The notes: a model not told the origin generated them from the letters alone. DNA of 64,000 bases from an uncultured Eubacteriales bacterium (GCA_949294555.1 CASFHP010000003.1:59473-123472); one strand, 5' to 3'. Counted from the first letter of the stretch, positions 35,682 through 43,528 are shown. Numbers and translations: made by a program.

Positions 35682-36224
35682 ATGTTTATAATAAATTTAT
35701 ATGAATTAACTAACAAAAATCTAATTTGGGGACATGAAAATGCTAGAAATTATAGAAATATAATTTTAAAAAAATGGAATGAATCTATGGATGATGTTTT
35801 AGTTATAGACTTTAAACAAATTACAATGATTGATTTTTCAGCGGCTAGTGATTTGATTTGTATTCCAATTTCAAGATTACAAGCTGATTTAATAGGAAAA
35901 CATATTATTATTAGTAATGCAGAAAATGAAGTTAGAGAAAATATTGATGTAGCATTAGATAGACAAGAATTATTCTGTATAAATTTATTAGAACAGGATA
36001 CTTATGAAATACTTGGTAAATGTAGTAATGGTTTAAAAGACATATTTAAAGTGCTATATGAAAAGAAAAAAGCAGATTCAAGAACATTAGCAGATATATT
36101 AAATACTACTGTTCAAGTCATTAATAATAGGACAACAACTTTATATAAACTGGGGTTGTTAAAAAGAAGAATGGAAGATGCACCAACAGGAGGAAAGCAA
36201 TATATTTATGAAAGTATAATATAG
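35682..36224 (+). CDS. STAS-domain protein with C-terminal winged helix
   Basis: 180 residues. Residues 1-105 look like a STAS domain: VLVIDFKQITMIDFSAASDL carries the loop where SpoIIAA-type antagonists are phosphorylated (Ser53 candidate). Residues 115-180 form a winged helix (KADSRTLADILNTTVQVINNRTTTLYKLGLLKRR). ATG 35682 has AGAAAGGGAG upstream. It would be the phosphorylatable, DNA-binding partner of the GHKL protein encoded just before. Own strong promoter and operator imply autoregulation. The domain combination is not one I know from a named defence system. Confidence 0.65.
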   Translation: MFIINLYELTNKNLIWGHENARNYRNIILKKWNESMDDVLVIDFKQITMIDFSAASDLICIPISRLQADLIGKHIIISNAENEVRENIDVALDRQELFCINLLEQDTYEILGKCSNGLKDIFKVLYEKKKADSRTLADILNTTVQVINNRTTTLYKLGLLKRRMEDAPTGGKQYIYESII

Positions 36225-36250
36225 TTTGTTATTCAAAATAACATAAAAAA

Positions 36251-36272
36251 GTTAGGTTCGGCAAAACCTAAC
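36251..36272 (+). terminator. Hairpin after the STAS-wHTH gene
   Basis: GTTAGGTT, loop, AACCTAAC preceded by A-run and followed by a poor T-tract. A terminator is likely but weak. Confidence 0.5.
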
Positions 36273-36360
36273 TAATTAGAAAAGGTTTATTTTACTCCGT
36301 TAAAAGTTATAATAAACCATCGATTGATATAATTCTAACATTTATCGGATAAAATGTAAA

Positions 36361-36398
36361 GACCTTTTCTAAAATTTTTTAAGAAGGAGGTCTTTTTG
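36361..36398 (+). promoter_or_regulatory. Attenuator-like hairpin hiding the leader ribosome site
   Basis: GACCTTTTCT pairs with AGAAGGAGGTC (small internal loop) and TTTTTG follows. The 3' arm contains AGGAGG for the leader ORF, so folding would both hide that site and resemble a terminator. ATCGATTGAT at 36320-36329 can pair with ATCAATCGAT in the leader ORF, offering an alternative fold. Confidence 0.5.
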
Positions 36399-36399
36399 T

Positions 36400-36441
36400 A
36401 TGCCTAAATCAATCGATGAAAAAATAACAGAAAAGAGGTAA
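36400..36441 (+). CDS. 13-residue leader peptide
   Basis: ATG-initiated 14-codon ORF, peptide MPKSIDEKITEKR, with AAGGAGG ten bases upstream inside the attenuator hairpin. Its last codons contain the AAGAGGT ribosome site of the ubiquitin-like gene that starts five bases after its stop, so translational coupling is likely. Confidence 0.45.
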   Translation: MPKSIDEKITEKR

Positions 36442-36446
36442 TAAAA

Positions 36447-36704
36447 ATGTTAGAAGAAAAAAATAAACATAAAATCACCATTTACATTAATGGTGAAGAA
36501 AAAGAGGTAGTAAAGGATAAAATTTCATATGAGGAAGTTATAAAATTAGCTTTTGGACATTATGAAAATAGTGAAACTGTAATTTATACTGTAATTTATT
36601 TTAAAGGAAATAATGATAAACCTAATGGTTTTTTACTAAAAGGACAAGTAGTTATGGTTAAGAAGGGGATGAGAATAAATGTCACAAGAACTAATAAATC
36701 ATAG
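36447..36704 (+). CDS. Single-domain ubiquitin-like protein (Multi_ubiq type)
   Basis: 85 residues matching one unit of the multiubiquitin family: ITIYINGEEKEVVKDKISYEEVIKLAF, then VIYTVIYFKGN, GFLLKGQVVMVKKGMRINVTRTNKS. Family members usually carry several tandem copies; here there is only one. No C-terminal Gly-Gly or Cys is present; the chain ends Lys-Ser. It overlaps the E1-like gene by 26 bases, so translation is coupled. In known operons this family travels with E1/E2-like enzymes and is thought to be conjugated or thiolated; the target is unknown. Confidence 0.8.
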   Translation: MLEEKNKHKITIYINGEEKEVVKDKISYEEVIKLAFGHYENSETVIYTVIYFKGNNDKPNGFLLKGQVVMVKKGMRINVTRTNKS

Positions 36705-37839
36705 TGATGACTTAAAAAAACTTCAGAATGAAGGATATGAAATAGATGTAAAAAGTGGATATGGAATTGTTTCCCATATTCCATACTTGAAAGCAAATGG
36801 AGAAATAGATTATGGTACATTAGTGTCAAAAATTGCGTTTGAAGGTGATAAGGCTAAATATAATGGAGACCATGTTATATATTTTTCAGGAGATCAACCT
36901 TGTAATGCAGATGGTACAGAAATCACTCAAATAAAGCATAGTGTTAGCAATTCAATTTTAGCTGGAATAAATGTAAAACGTTCGTTTTCAAATAAACCAG
37001 ATAAAAATTATAAAGACTATTATGAAAAATTTGTGAATTATATAAACATAATTTCTTCTAGAGCCATAGATAAAGATAATACAGTAACGGCAACAACATT
37101 TAAAAAAGTGGTAACAGAAGAAGATTCGGTATTTCAATATGTAGATACTAATTCTTCAAGGGCCGGAATTGATAATTGCAATAAAAAAATATTAGATAAA
37201 AAAATAGCAATTATTGGACTTGGAGGAACTGGAACATATATACTTGATTTAGTATCAAAAACTAATGTCAAAGAAATACATTTGATTGATGGAGATGTAT
37301 TTTGTCAGCATAATGCTTTTAGAAGTCCAGGAGCAGCAAGTAAAGAAATATTTACAAAAAGTTTATCAAAAGTAAGCTACTTTAAAGAAATTTATCAAAA
37401 TATGCATAAGAATATAATAGAGAATGACATATTTATTAATGAAGAAAATGTCAATATATTAAAAGATATGGATTTTGTATTTATAAGCATTGATTCAGGA
37501 ATAGCAAGGAATTTAATAGTAGATTACCTTGTGTCAGAAAAAATACCATTTATAGATACTGGAATAGGATTACAAAATATAAATGATACTATAAATGGAC
37601 TGATAAGAACTACTGTGTTTGACAAAAATAATTATGATAGAATTTCTACATATATTGATTTTGACGAGGATGGAGATGATGTATATAATACAAATATTCA
37701 AATTGCAGAATGCAATGCTCTAAATGCAACAATAGCTGTTATTGAGTGGAAAAAATATTTTAATATATACGAAAATGCTAATAGTAAATGTCAAAATGTT
37801 TATTCAATAGAAATGGGAGAAATAGTACATGAAGATTAA
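36679..37839 (+). CDS. ThiF/E1-like adenylyltransferase with N-terminal E2-like/DUF6791 region
   Basis: 386 residues. Residues about 1-150 match the region fused to E1 in multiubiquitin operons (HVIYFSGDQPCNADG with Cys75, then FSNKPDKNYKDYYEKFVNYINII); an E2-like role with Cys75 as thiol carrier is possible. Residues 172-380 are a ThiF/E1 Rossmann domain: GLGGTGT at 180-186, acidic DGD 204-206, and a candidate catalytic Cys345 in AECNALNA. It would adenylate the C-terminus of the ubiquitin-like protein. AAGGGGATG precedes the start; the next gene overlaps by 11 bases. Confidence 0.85.
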   Translation: MSQELINHSDDLKKLQNEGYEIDVKSGYGIVSHIPYLKANGEIDYGTLVSKIAFEGDKAKYNGDHVIYFSGDQPCNADGTEITQIKHSVSNSILAGINVKRSFSNKPDKNYKDYYEKFVNYINIISSRAIDKDNTVTATTFKKVVTEEDSVFQYVDTNSSRAGIDNCNKKILDKKIAIIGLGGTGTYILDLVSKTNVKEIHLIDGDVFCQHNAFRSPGAASKEIFTKSLSKVSYFKEIYQNMHKNIIENDIFINEENVNILKDMDFVFISIDSGIARNLIVDYLVSEKIPFIDTGIGLQNINDTINGLIRTTVFDKNNYDRISTYIDFDEDGDDVYNTNIQIAECNALNATIAVIEWKKYFNIYENANSKCQNVYSIEMGEIVHED

Positions 37840-38176
37840 TAAATTTAAAGTTGAATTTGTTGATAAAGTTCCTTTAAACTTAAAGAATGGTATATTGTAT
37901 GTGTGTCTTAGCTGCAATGTTATTGTGCATAGATGTGCATGTGGATGTGGTGAAAAAACTGTAACACCAATAGATAAAAAATATGGATGGATAATGAAAT
38001 ATGATGGACAATCTATTACACTTAGACCATCAATAGGAAACTTTAATATACCATGTAGGTCACATTATTATATAACAGATAATAATGTTGAATGGTTAGA
38101 AAACTATCAACAAAAAAATAATAAAAAATGTATATTTGAACGAATTAGGCAATTATTTAAGAGAAGAATAACATAG
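37829..38176 (+). CDS. DUF6527 metal-binding protein
   Basis: 115 residues. RCACGCGEKTVTPI (Cys36, 38, 40) and PSIGNFNIPCRSHYYI (Cys76, His79), with an additional Cys26/Cys29 pair, give the family's probable zinc site. DUF6527 is repeatedly found with multiubiquitin and ThiF genes; its activity (possibly a deconjugase or ligase-like factor) is unknown. The start overlaps the E1 gene. A terminator follows, closing a three-gene operon. Confidence 0.85.
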   Translation: MKINKFKVEFVDKVPLNLKNGILYVCLSCNVIVHRCACGCGEKTVTPIDKKYGWIMKYDGQSITLRPSIGNFNIPCRSHYYITDNNVEWLENYQQKNNKKCIFERIRQLFKRRIT

Positions 38177-38204
38177 GCATCTTTTACATAGATGCCTAAA
38201 AATT
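38174..38204 (+). terminator. Terminator after the ubiquitin-like operon
   Basis: TAGGCATC, nine-base loop, GATGCCTA then AAAATTTAT; stable stem with a modest T-tract. Confidence 0.6.
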
Positions 38205-38221
38205 TATAAAGGAGGTCGTAT

Positions 38222-38587
38222 TTGTATAAGGTATTTAATTTACTAAGTGTATTTATAAGACAATTTTGCCTATCCAATCCATATGCAATGTATTTCGAAA
38301 CAAGTGTATATGCAGATATTTTTAATATAATTATTGGAGGAACCATATTACATTTGCTTTCTTTTTTTCTAACGTCAAGTACTTATGAAAAAGAAAAATA
38401 TCCAAGTTGGTTAGGATGTACATTATATTGTATAAATTATATTTTTAATACTGCTTTAATTAGTTTTTTATGTTATAATTTTAATAAACTAAATTTAACT
38501 TATATTATATCAATATCTTTTATAATTAACTTAATAATATGGATATTAATTGAAATTTTAAAGAAAAGAGTATATAGTATAATATAA
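38222..38587 (+). CDS. Small membrane protein, unknown function
   Basis: 121 residues with three to four hydrophobic segments (FNIIIGGTILHLLSFFL, LYCINYIFNTALISFLC, ISISFIINLIIWILIEIL). TTG start with AAAGGAGG seven bases upstream. No family recognised. It stands directly behind the ubiquitin-like operon and before a phosphoesterase. It could be a membrane effector or an immunity-type protein; this is speculation from context. A SNPYAMYF segment near its N-terminus recalls NNPYALYF in the membrane protein at 41528. Confidence 0.6.
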   Translation: MYKVFNLLSVFIRQFCLSNPYAMYFETSVYADIFNIIIGGTILHLLSFFLTSSTYEKEKYPSWLGCTLYCINYIFNTALISFLCYNFNKLNLTYIISISFIINLIIWILIEILKKRVYSII

Positions 38588-38614
38588 ATAAATTTAGTAC
38601 AGAAAGGAATTATT

Positions 38615-39376
38615 ATGCTTTATATTACAGGTGATTGCCACAGTGATTTTTCACGATTTGATATTGATAAATTCCCCATACAGAATGAAATGACTAAAAA
38701 TGATTATGTTATTATATGTGGTGACTTTGGAGGAGTATGGAATTACTTAGTAGAGAGCACATATGAAAAATATTGGTTAGACTGGTTAAATGAAAGAAAT
38801 TTTACTACTTTATTTGTAGATGGAAATCATGAAAATTTTACAAGATTATATAAATATCCAGTAGAAGAATGGCATGGAGGAAAAGTTCATAAAATAAGAG
38901 ATTCAGTAATACATTTAATGCGTGGGGAAATATTTGATATAGACAACAAAAAATTCTTTACTTTTGGTGGCGCTAAATCACATGACATACAAGATGGAAT
39001 ACTAAATTTAGATGAAGAAGAAAAAATATATACATATAGAAAAAGAGGAGCATTTTTTAGAATAAGAGATTATTCATGGTGGGACTTAGAAATGCCAACA
39101 AAAGAAGAAATGGAAAATGGAATAAGAAATTTAGAAAAAGTAAATTTTAAAATAGATTATATTATAACCCATTGTTGTCCTACCAGTGTACAAGCCATAC
39201 TTAGTGGAGGATTGTATAAAAAAGATTGTTTAACAGATTATTTGCAAGAGGTTTCAGAAAAATGTAAATTTAAGAAATGGTATTTTGGTCATTATCATGA
39301 GAATAGACAAGTTAATTCACAGTTTGTTTTGCTTTATGAAGATATTGCACCATTGAAATATGAGAGTATATTTTAA
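38615..39376 (+). CDS. Calcineurin-like metallophosphoesterase
   Basis: 253 residues. Metal-binding motifs in order: YITGDCHSD (D-x-H), IICGDFGG (GD), VDGNHENF (GNHE), ITHCCPT (H) and FGHYHE (GHxH). All five blocks are present, so it is probably active on a phosphodi- or monoester. Substrate unknown. AGAAAGGA precedes the ATG. Within a defence cargo it may be a nucleotide-degrading effector, but housekeeping roles are equally possible. Confidence 0.85.
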   Translation: MLYITGDCHSDFSRFDIDKFPIQNEMTKNDYVIICGDFGGVWNYLVESTYEKYWLDWLNERNFTTLFVDGNHENFTRLYKYPVEEWHGGKVHKIRDSVIHLMRGEIFDIDNKKFFTFGGAKSHDIQDGILNLDEEEKIYTYRKRGAFFRIRDYSWWDLEMPTKEEMENGIRNLEKVNFKIDYIITHCCPTSVQAILSGGLYKKDCLTDYLQEVSEKCKFKKWYFGHYHENRQVNSQFVLLYEDIAPLKYESIF

Positions 39377-39398
39377 ATAAAAATGTCGCTTTAGAGAA

Positions 39399-39425
39399 AA
39401 AATGTCGCTTTTAAGCGATATTTTT
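39399..39425 (+). terminator. Terminator after the phosphoesterase
   Basis: TCGCTT-TT-AAGCGA extended by A/T pairs, followed by TTTTT. An extra AAAATGTCGCTTT copy lies 20 bases upstream. Confidence 0.65.
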
Positions 39426-39562
39426 ATGACTAAAAATTAAAATAGTTTTATAAATTGATTTTTGTAAGAAATAGACACTCAAAAATTCTAATACAAATGA
39501 ATAATATTTGACGAAAAAATGAATAAAGAATGCAAAAACAGAAAAAATATTATTAAAATTAG

Positions 39563-39591
39563 TTTACTTTTTTATAAAAATAGCATATAAT
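39563..39591 (+). promoter_or_regulatory. Promoter of the AbiL/RloAB-type operon
   Basis: TTTACT (39563-39568), 17-base spacer, TATAAT (39586-39591), 20 bases before the ATG at 39612. Confidence 0.65.
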
Positions 39592-39611
39592 ATATAAGAG
39601 AGGTGAGCGAA

Positions 39612-40892
39612 ATGCTAGTTGAATTTAGTGTAAAAAATTTCATGTCATTTAAAGATAAAGTGACCTTTAGTATGGAAGCAGCAACAGGAACAGAAAATGA
39701 AGAAAACATTATAAACATACCAAATATAAGTGAAAGAATTTTAAAGAGCACAGCAATATATGGAGCTAATGCATCAGGAAAAACAAATTTAATAAAAGCA
39801 TTTACAGCTGCAATATTAATGGTAAGAAAATCCAATAATAGACAAGTGGGAGAAAAATTAATGGAAATGGAACCATTTGCCTTTGATGAAAAAACTAAAG
39901 TAGAACCATGTGAATTTGAATTTGTTTTTTACGCAAAAGGCATGAAATATATATATGGATTTATAGCAGATAAAGAGAAAGTCTATGAAGAATATTTATA
40001 CCAGTACTTTACAGCAAAGCCAACAAGAATATTTGAAAGAACTAATGTAAATGAATATAAATTCTTACAGGCAGATGAAGGAAAATTAAATGCTATAAAA
40101 ACACAAAATATAGACAACAAATTGTTTTTAGCTACAGCAACAACATGGAATTATGATAAAACAAAAGAGCCATATTTGTGGTTTGCAAAAAATATAGACA
40201 CATATTCTGGAGGAATGATATTAAATGATTTTGTGGTAGAGTCATATAGCAAAGATGAAGGAGAAGAATTAAAGAAATTCACATTAAAATTATTAAACGA
40301 AGCAGACATTGTAATAAAAGATTTTAGTGTAGAAATTGAAGAACGTGATGTAGATAGTAATATGCTAATGTTATTAAAGAATTTTAATATTCCTTCACCA
40401 ATGTTACCACAAAAACAAAGAGATGTAAAAATAAGAATGACACATGAAGTTACTAATGATGAAGGAAATATGAAAAACTATGAATTAAATTTAAACAATG
40501 AATCTTCAGGAACACAAATTCTATTTTCATTTGCTCCAATACTAAAAGATGTTTTTGAAAATGGAAAAATATTAGTAATAGATGAAATAGAAAGAAGTTT
40601 GCATCCTAGTTTAGTAGAAATGATTATTAAATTTTTCCATAATCCAAAGATAAATAAAGGTAATGCACAGCTAATATTCAATACTCATGATACAAACTTA
40701 TTATCTTTAGATATATTTAGAAGAGACCAAATATGGTTTGCAGAAAAAGATCCAAAGAAAGGGGCTACTGATTTATATCCTCTTGATGACTTTTCAGTTA
40801 GAAAAAATGAGAATATCCAAAAGGGGTATTTAAATGGAAGATATGGAGCGATTCCTTTTGTGGCTACAGGTGATAGCTTATGGGAAGATTAG
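39612..40892 (+). CDS. AAA-family ATPase of an AbiL/RloA-type defence pair
   Basis: 426 residues, OLD/SMC-like single-chain ATPase. EFSVKNFMSFKDKVTFSMEA opens the fold, Walker A is IYGANASGKTNLIKAF, the signature lies near NNESSGTQILF, Walker B is ILVIDEIERSLHP, and switch NTHDTNLL. This is the AAA_15/AAA_21 type used by RloA, AbiLi and PARIS AriA. Its partner, overlapping by 13 bases, is RloB-like, which points to AbiL/RloAB. ATG 39612 follows GAGAGGTGA. Confidence 0.85.
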   Translation: MLVEFSVKNFMSFKDKVTFSMEAATGTENEENIINIPNISERILKSTAIYGANASGKTNLIKAFTAAILMVRKSNNRQVGEKLMEMEPFAFDEKTKVEPCEFEFVFYAKGMKYIYGFIADKEKVYEEYLYQYFTAKPTRIFERTNVNEYKFLQADEGKLNAIKTQNIDNKLFLATATTWNYDKTKEPYLWFAKNIDTYSGGMILNDFVVESYSKDEGEELKKFTLKLLNEADIVIKDFSVEIEERDVDSNMLMLLKNFNIPSPMLPQKQRDVKIRMTHEVTNDEGNMKNYELNLNNESSGTQILFSFAPILKDVFENGKILVIDEIERSLHPSLVEMIIKFFHNPKINKGNAQLIFNTHDTNLLSLDIFRRDQIWFAEKDPKKGATDLYPLDDFSVRKNENIQKGYLNGRYGAIPFVATGDSLWED

Positions 40893-41509
40893 AAGGTTTT
40901 AAACAAAGAGGAAGAAATCGACAGAATAGAAAGAGAAGACCTATTATTGTAATAGGTTGTGAAGGAAATAATAAAACAGAAGAAATTTACTTTAAAAACT
41001 ACAATAGTAGAAAATGTATTATAAAGTTTTCTACAGGAAATAGCACAGATCCAGTTGGAATTGTTAATGATTTAATAAAATTTACAGATAATGAAATTGG
41101 AAGAGAAAATGATGATAAATATTATGTTGTTTTAGATACGGATGTAAACCAAGATAAACAAAGTCAAATTGATAAAGCAAAGAAGTTAGCTATAGATAAT
41201 GGAGTTGAATTTATAACTTCAACTCCAACATTTGAATATTGGTATAGACTACATTTCGGATATACAACAAAGACATATAATTCAAGTGAAGAAGTTCAAA
41301 ATGATATAAAAGATAAAATAAAAGGCTATACAAAAAGTATGAATACATATCCTGTTTTAAGAAATAAAACAGACATTGCTATAAAAAATGCTAAAAAGGT
41401 TGAAAAGCATCATTTAGATTTAGGACAAGCTTTAGATAACGAAACTTGTAATCCTTATACAGCAGCATATAAAGTTGTAGAAGAATTAATCAGAAGAAAT
41501 AAAAATTAA
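40880..41509 (+). CDS. rloB: RloB-family protein (AbiLii-like effector)
   Basis: 209 residues. KRRPIIVIGCEGNNKTEEIYFKNY, then YYVVLDTDVNQDK and TPTFEYWYRLHFG are the conserved blocks of the RloB/TOPRIM-like family, with acidic residues placed as in a TOPRIM nuclease. It overlaps the ATPase gene, so the two are made together. RloB and AbiLii partners are known from abortive infection and tRNA-targeting defence; the exact target is not shown here. Confidence 0.85.
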   Translation: MGRLEGFKQRGRNRQNRKRRPIIVIGCEGNNKTEEIYFKNYNSRKCIIKFSTGNSTDPVGIVNDLIKFTDNEIGRENDDKYYVVLDTDVNQDKQSQIDKAKKLAIDNGVEFITSTPTFEYWYRLHFGYTTKTYNSSEEVQNDIKDKIKGYTKSMNTYPVLRNKTDIAIKNAKKVEKHHLDLGQALDNETCNPYTAAYKVVEELIRRNKN

Positions 41510-41527
41510 AAGATAAAGGATAGAGAA

Positions 41528-42808
41528 ATGGAACAATTTTTTTCAAATAATCCATATGCATTATATTTTATAGGTTTATTATTCTTAATAATTTCCAATA
41601 AAAATAACAATAATGAAGAAATAGATAAGAATATAATCCTTGTTTATATAATTTTTTCGCTAGTTAATGTATTTAATATTATAGAATTTAAATATAATTT
41701 AACCGTAATATTATTAATATGTTTTATAGAATTACAAATAATAAATTTAAATTCAGGGACGTTACTTGTGAAGTCTTTATATAAAATAGAAGATTTTGCT
41801 TTTATGATGGTAAATAAATATAAAATTATATATTTTGTATTATGTAATTTATTATTAGTGTTATATAGAGCTCTAAATTTTTCTAATATTATTTCAGACA
41901 TTTTAATAGAAAGTATATTTTTTATTTTATTAATACACATAATAAGTAAAATATATAGAAATGAGTTTAGAGTTAATAGCTTTAAACAAATAGAAGATAT
42001 TTTTGAAAAAAAAGCCAAAAAATTTGATTATAAAAATGCATTGAATCAAAATAGTGAAATAAATTTTAAATTAAATATGCTAATAGATATTGAAGATAAA
42101 ACATATATGTTTAGAAAGAGGTCACATAGTTCAATAAGTTTAGAAGCATTAATGTGTAAAATAAATAGACAAGAAGAATATGATAAAATAGTTTCTAAAA
42201 TAGAAGGAAAGCCATTACTATTCTTTTTGTCTAATATAAAAATTACAATAAAATACGCAAAGAAAATAATAACTAAAATACTAAAAGCTATATTTTATAA
42301 AAATGGTATAAAAAGATTTATCAAAAGAGGATATTCAACTATAGAAATGCAATGGATTAGAAATGTAGCAATTTCCATAGGATATGAAAAAGTGTATAGA
42401 AGAAAAATATTTGAAATTATGTACTCAAATATATTTTTTAAAAGTCTAGAGGAAAAAAGAAGATATTATACATATCCAGAGTATTTTTATAAAAATTCTA
42501 GATTAATATTTAAAATGTTAATAGTATATGTATATTTAAATACTGTTCCGACATTTTTATATATTAATAATAATAGGATAAAGATAGACAATATTTTAAA
42601 ATTTTATAAAATAGTAAATGAAGGAGAAATTAAAGGAGAAAATATTATAGAAAGAATTACAAAAGAAGAACTATTTATTTTTATAATGGGATTATCAGGA
42701 AAGAAAATAGATGAAAACTTATATGAATTATACTCAAAGTACATTGAGAAATATAATATTGATACTAAAAAAGTAGATAATATATTAAAACAAATAAATT
42801 ATAATTAA
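41528..42808 (+). CDS. Membrane protein of unknown function linked to the AbiL pair
   Basis: 426 residues. About four helices in the first 160 residues (LYFIGLLFLIIS, IILVYIIFSLVNVFNII, LTVILLICFIELQII, YFVLCNLLLVLY, SIFFILLIHIIS) are followed by a 260-residue Lys/Ile-rich cytoplasmic domain that I do not recognise. It starts 18 bases after rloB, with AAAGGAT before the ATG, so it is in the operon. A membrane partner is not part of the described two-gene AbiL system. A terminator follows. Confidence 0.6.
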   Translation: MEQFFSNNPYALYFIGLLFLIISNKNNNNEEIDKNIILVYIIFSLVNVFNIIEFKYNLTVILLICFIELQIINLNSGTLLVKSLYKIEDFAFMMVNKYKIIYFVLCNLLLVLYRALNFSNIISDILIESIFFILLIHIISKIYRNEFRVNSFKQIEDIFEKKAKKFDYKNALNQNSEINFKLNMLIDIEDKTYMFRKRSHSSISLEALMCKINRQEEYDKIVSKIEGKPLLFFLSNIKITIKYAKKIITKILKAIFYKNGIKRFIKRGYSTIEMQWIRNVAISIGYEKVYRRKIFEIMYSNIFFKSLEEKRRYYTYPEYFYKNSRLIFKMLIVYVYLNTVPTFLYINNNRIKIDNILKFYKIVNEGEIKGENIIERITKEELFIFIMGLSGKKIDENLYELYSKYIEKYNIDTKKVDNILKQINYN

Positions 42809-42815
42809 AACTTTA

Positions 42816-42873
42816 AATAAAATAAAGTGAGTAAAATGAAAAATTAAAAATTCAAATTGCCCACTTTATTTTA
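42816..42873. terminator. Bidirectional terminator
   Basis: AAATAAAATAAAGTG paired with CACTTTATTTTAT across a 28-base loop between converging genes. Confidence 0.6.
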
Positions 42874-42877
42874 TATG

Positions 42878-43201
42878 TTATGAATTTAAACCATTAGTAA
42901 TAAATTTAATAATATCATTAAATCCAGTTATATAATACTTCTCATTCCAATAAACGCAATGAGTTAATAGCTCTTCCCTAAAATCATCAAGAATATCAGA
43001 GACATAGTCAGAATCTTTATCTAGAATAATATCAAGAATCTTTTCGCAAAAAGTATCATAATTAAGAGTATGTTTTTTATCTTTGTCAGTTAAATTACTT
43101 TCTAATTTCTCAAATCTAAACTCTATCCAGTCTCTTAATAATCCATTATCCTCATTATTTGTATTCATATTATTAAAACAACAAAAACATTTTCTATTCA
43201 T
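42878..43201 (-). CDS. Small hypothetical protein at the right end of the element
   Basis: 107 residues from ATG 43201; the upstream in-frame ATG overlaps GGAGG, which is the ribosome site. It begins MNRKCFCCFNNM (C-x-C-C) and then is acidic and helical (LLRDWIEFRFEKLESNLTDKDKK, SDYVSDILDDFREELLTHCVYW). No family recognised. It is the last gene before the right att site and reads inward; a regulatory or excision-related role would fit the place but is not shown. Confidence 0.6.
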   Translation of the reverse strand: MNRKCFCCFNNMNTNNEDNGLLRDWIEFRFEKLESNLTDKDKKHTLNYDTFCEKILDIILDKDSDYVSDILDDFREELLTHCVYWNEKYYITGFNDIIKFITNGLNS

Positions 43202-43297
43202 AATCAAAACCTCCATAAATCTAAATGAATTACAAAATTTTCTTCAAAATTTTGCATACTTAGACTGTAGAAAACAAGTTTTAACAGTCTAAGCAAA

Positions 43298-43375
43298 TTG
43301 GGCTCAAAATGGGCACACAACTGACCAAAAATGAACCAAAATCACATAAATTTACAAAGTCAAAAAATTGGGCAC
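43298..43375 (+). promoter_or_regulatory. Candidate integrase arm sites, right end
   Basis: TTGGGCTC (43298) and TGGGCAC (43310) with the same 11-base spacing and orientation as the left-end pair, plus TTGGGCAC near 43367. Confidence 0.45.
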
Positions 43376-43434
43376 ACCAAATATACCAACAAATACAGCT
43401 GAAGGTTAGATTTACCAATACTTTGCGAGATTTA

Positions 43435-43528
43435 CTCATAACCCGAAGGTCATAAATTCGAGTCTTACCCTTCAACAACAAACTTTATTAAAGTCGCAAG
43501 AAATTGCGAACTCTTATTTTCTGCTTAT
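43435..43528 (+). repeat. Right att repeat: 3' half of tRNA-fMet plus terminator
   Basis: CTCATAACCCGAAGGTC, then TTCGAGTCTTACCC and AGTCGCAAGAAATTG repeat the tRNA-fMet 3' region and its terminator (18501-18594). The copy is diverged, lacks the 5' half, and cannot encode a tRNA. It marks the right boundary of the element. Confidence 0.88.

Noticed and set aside
43281-43481. 66-residue minus-strand frame across the right att repeat
   Set aside because: Composed of tRNA-derived and arm-site sequence; no ribosome site.
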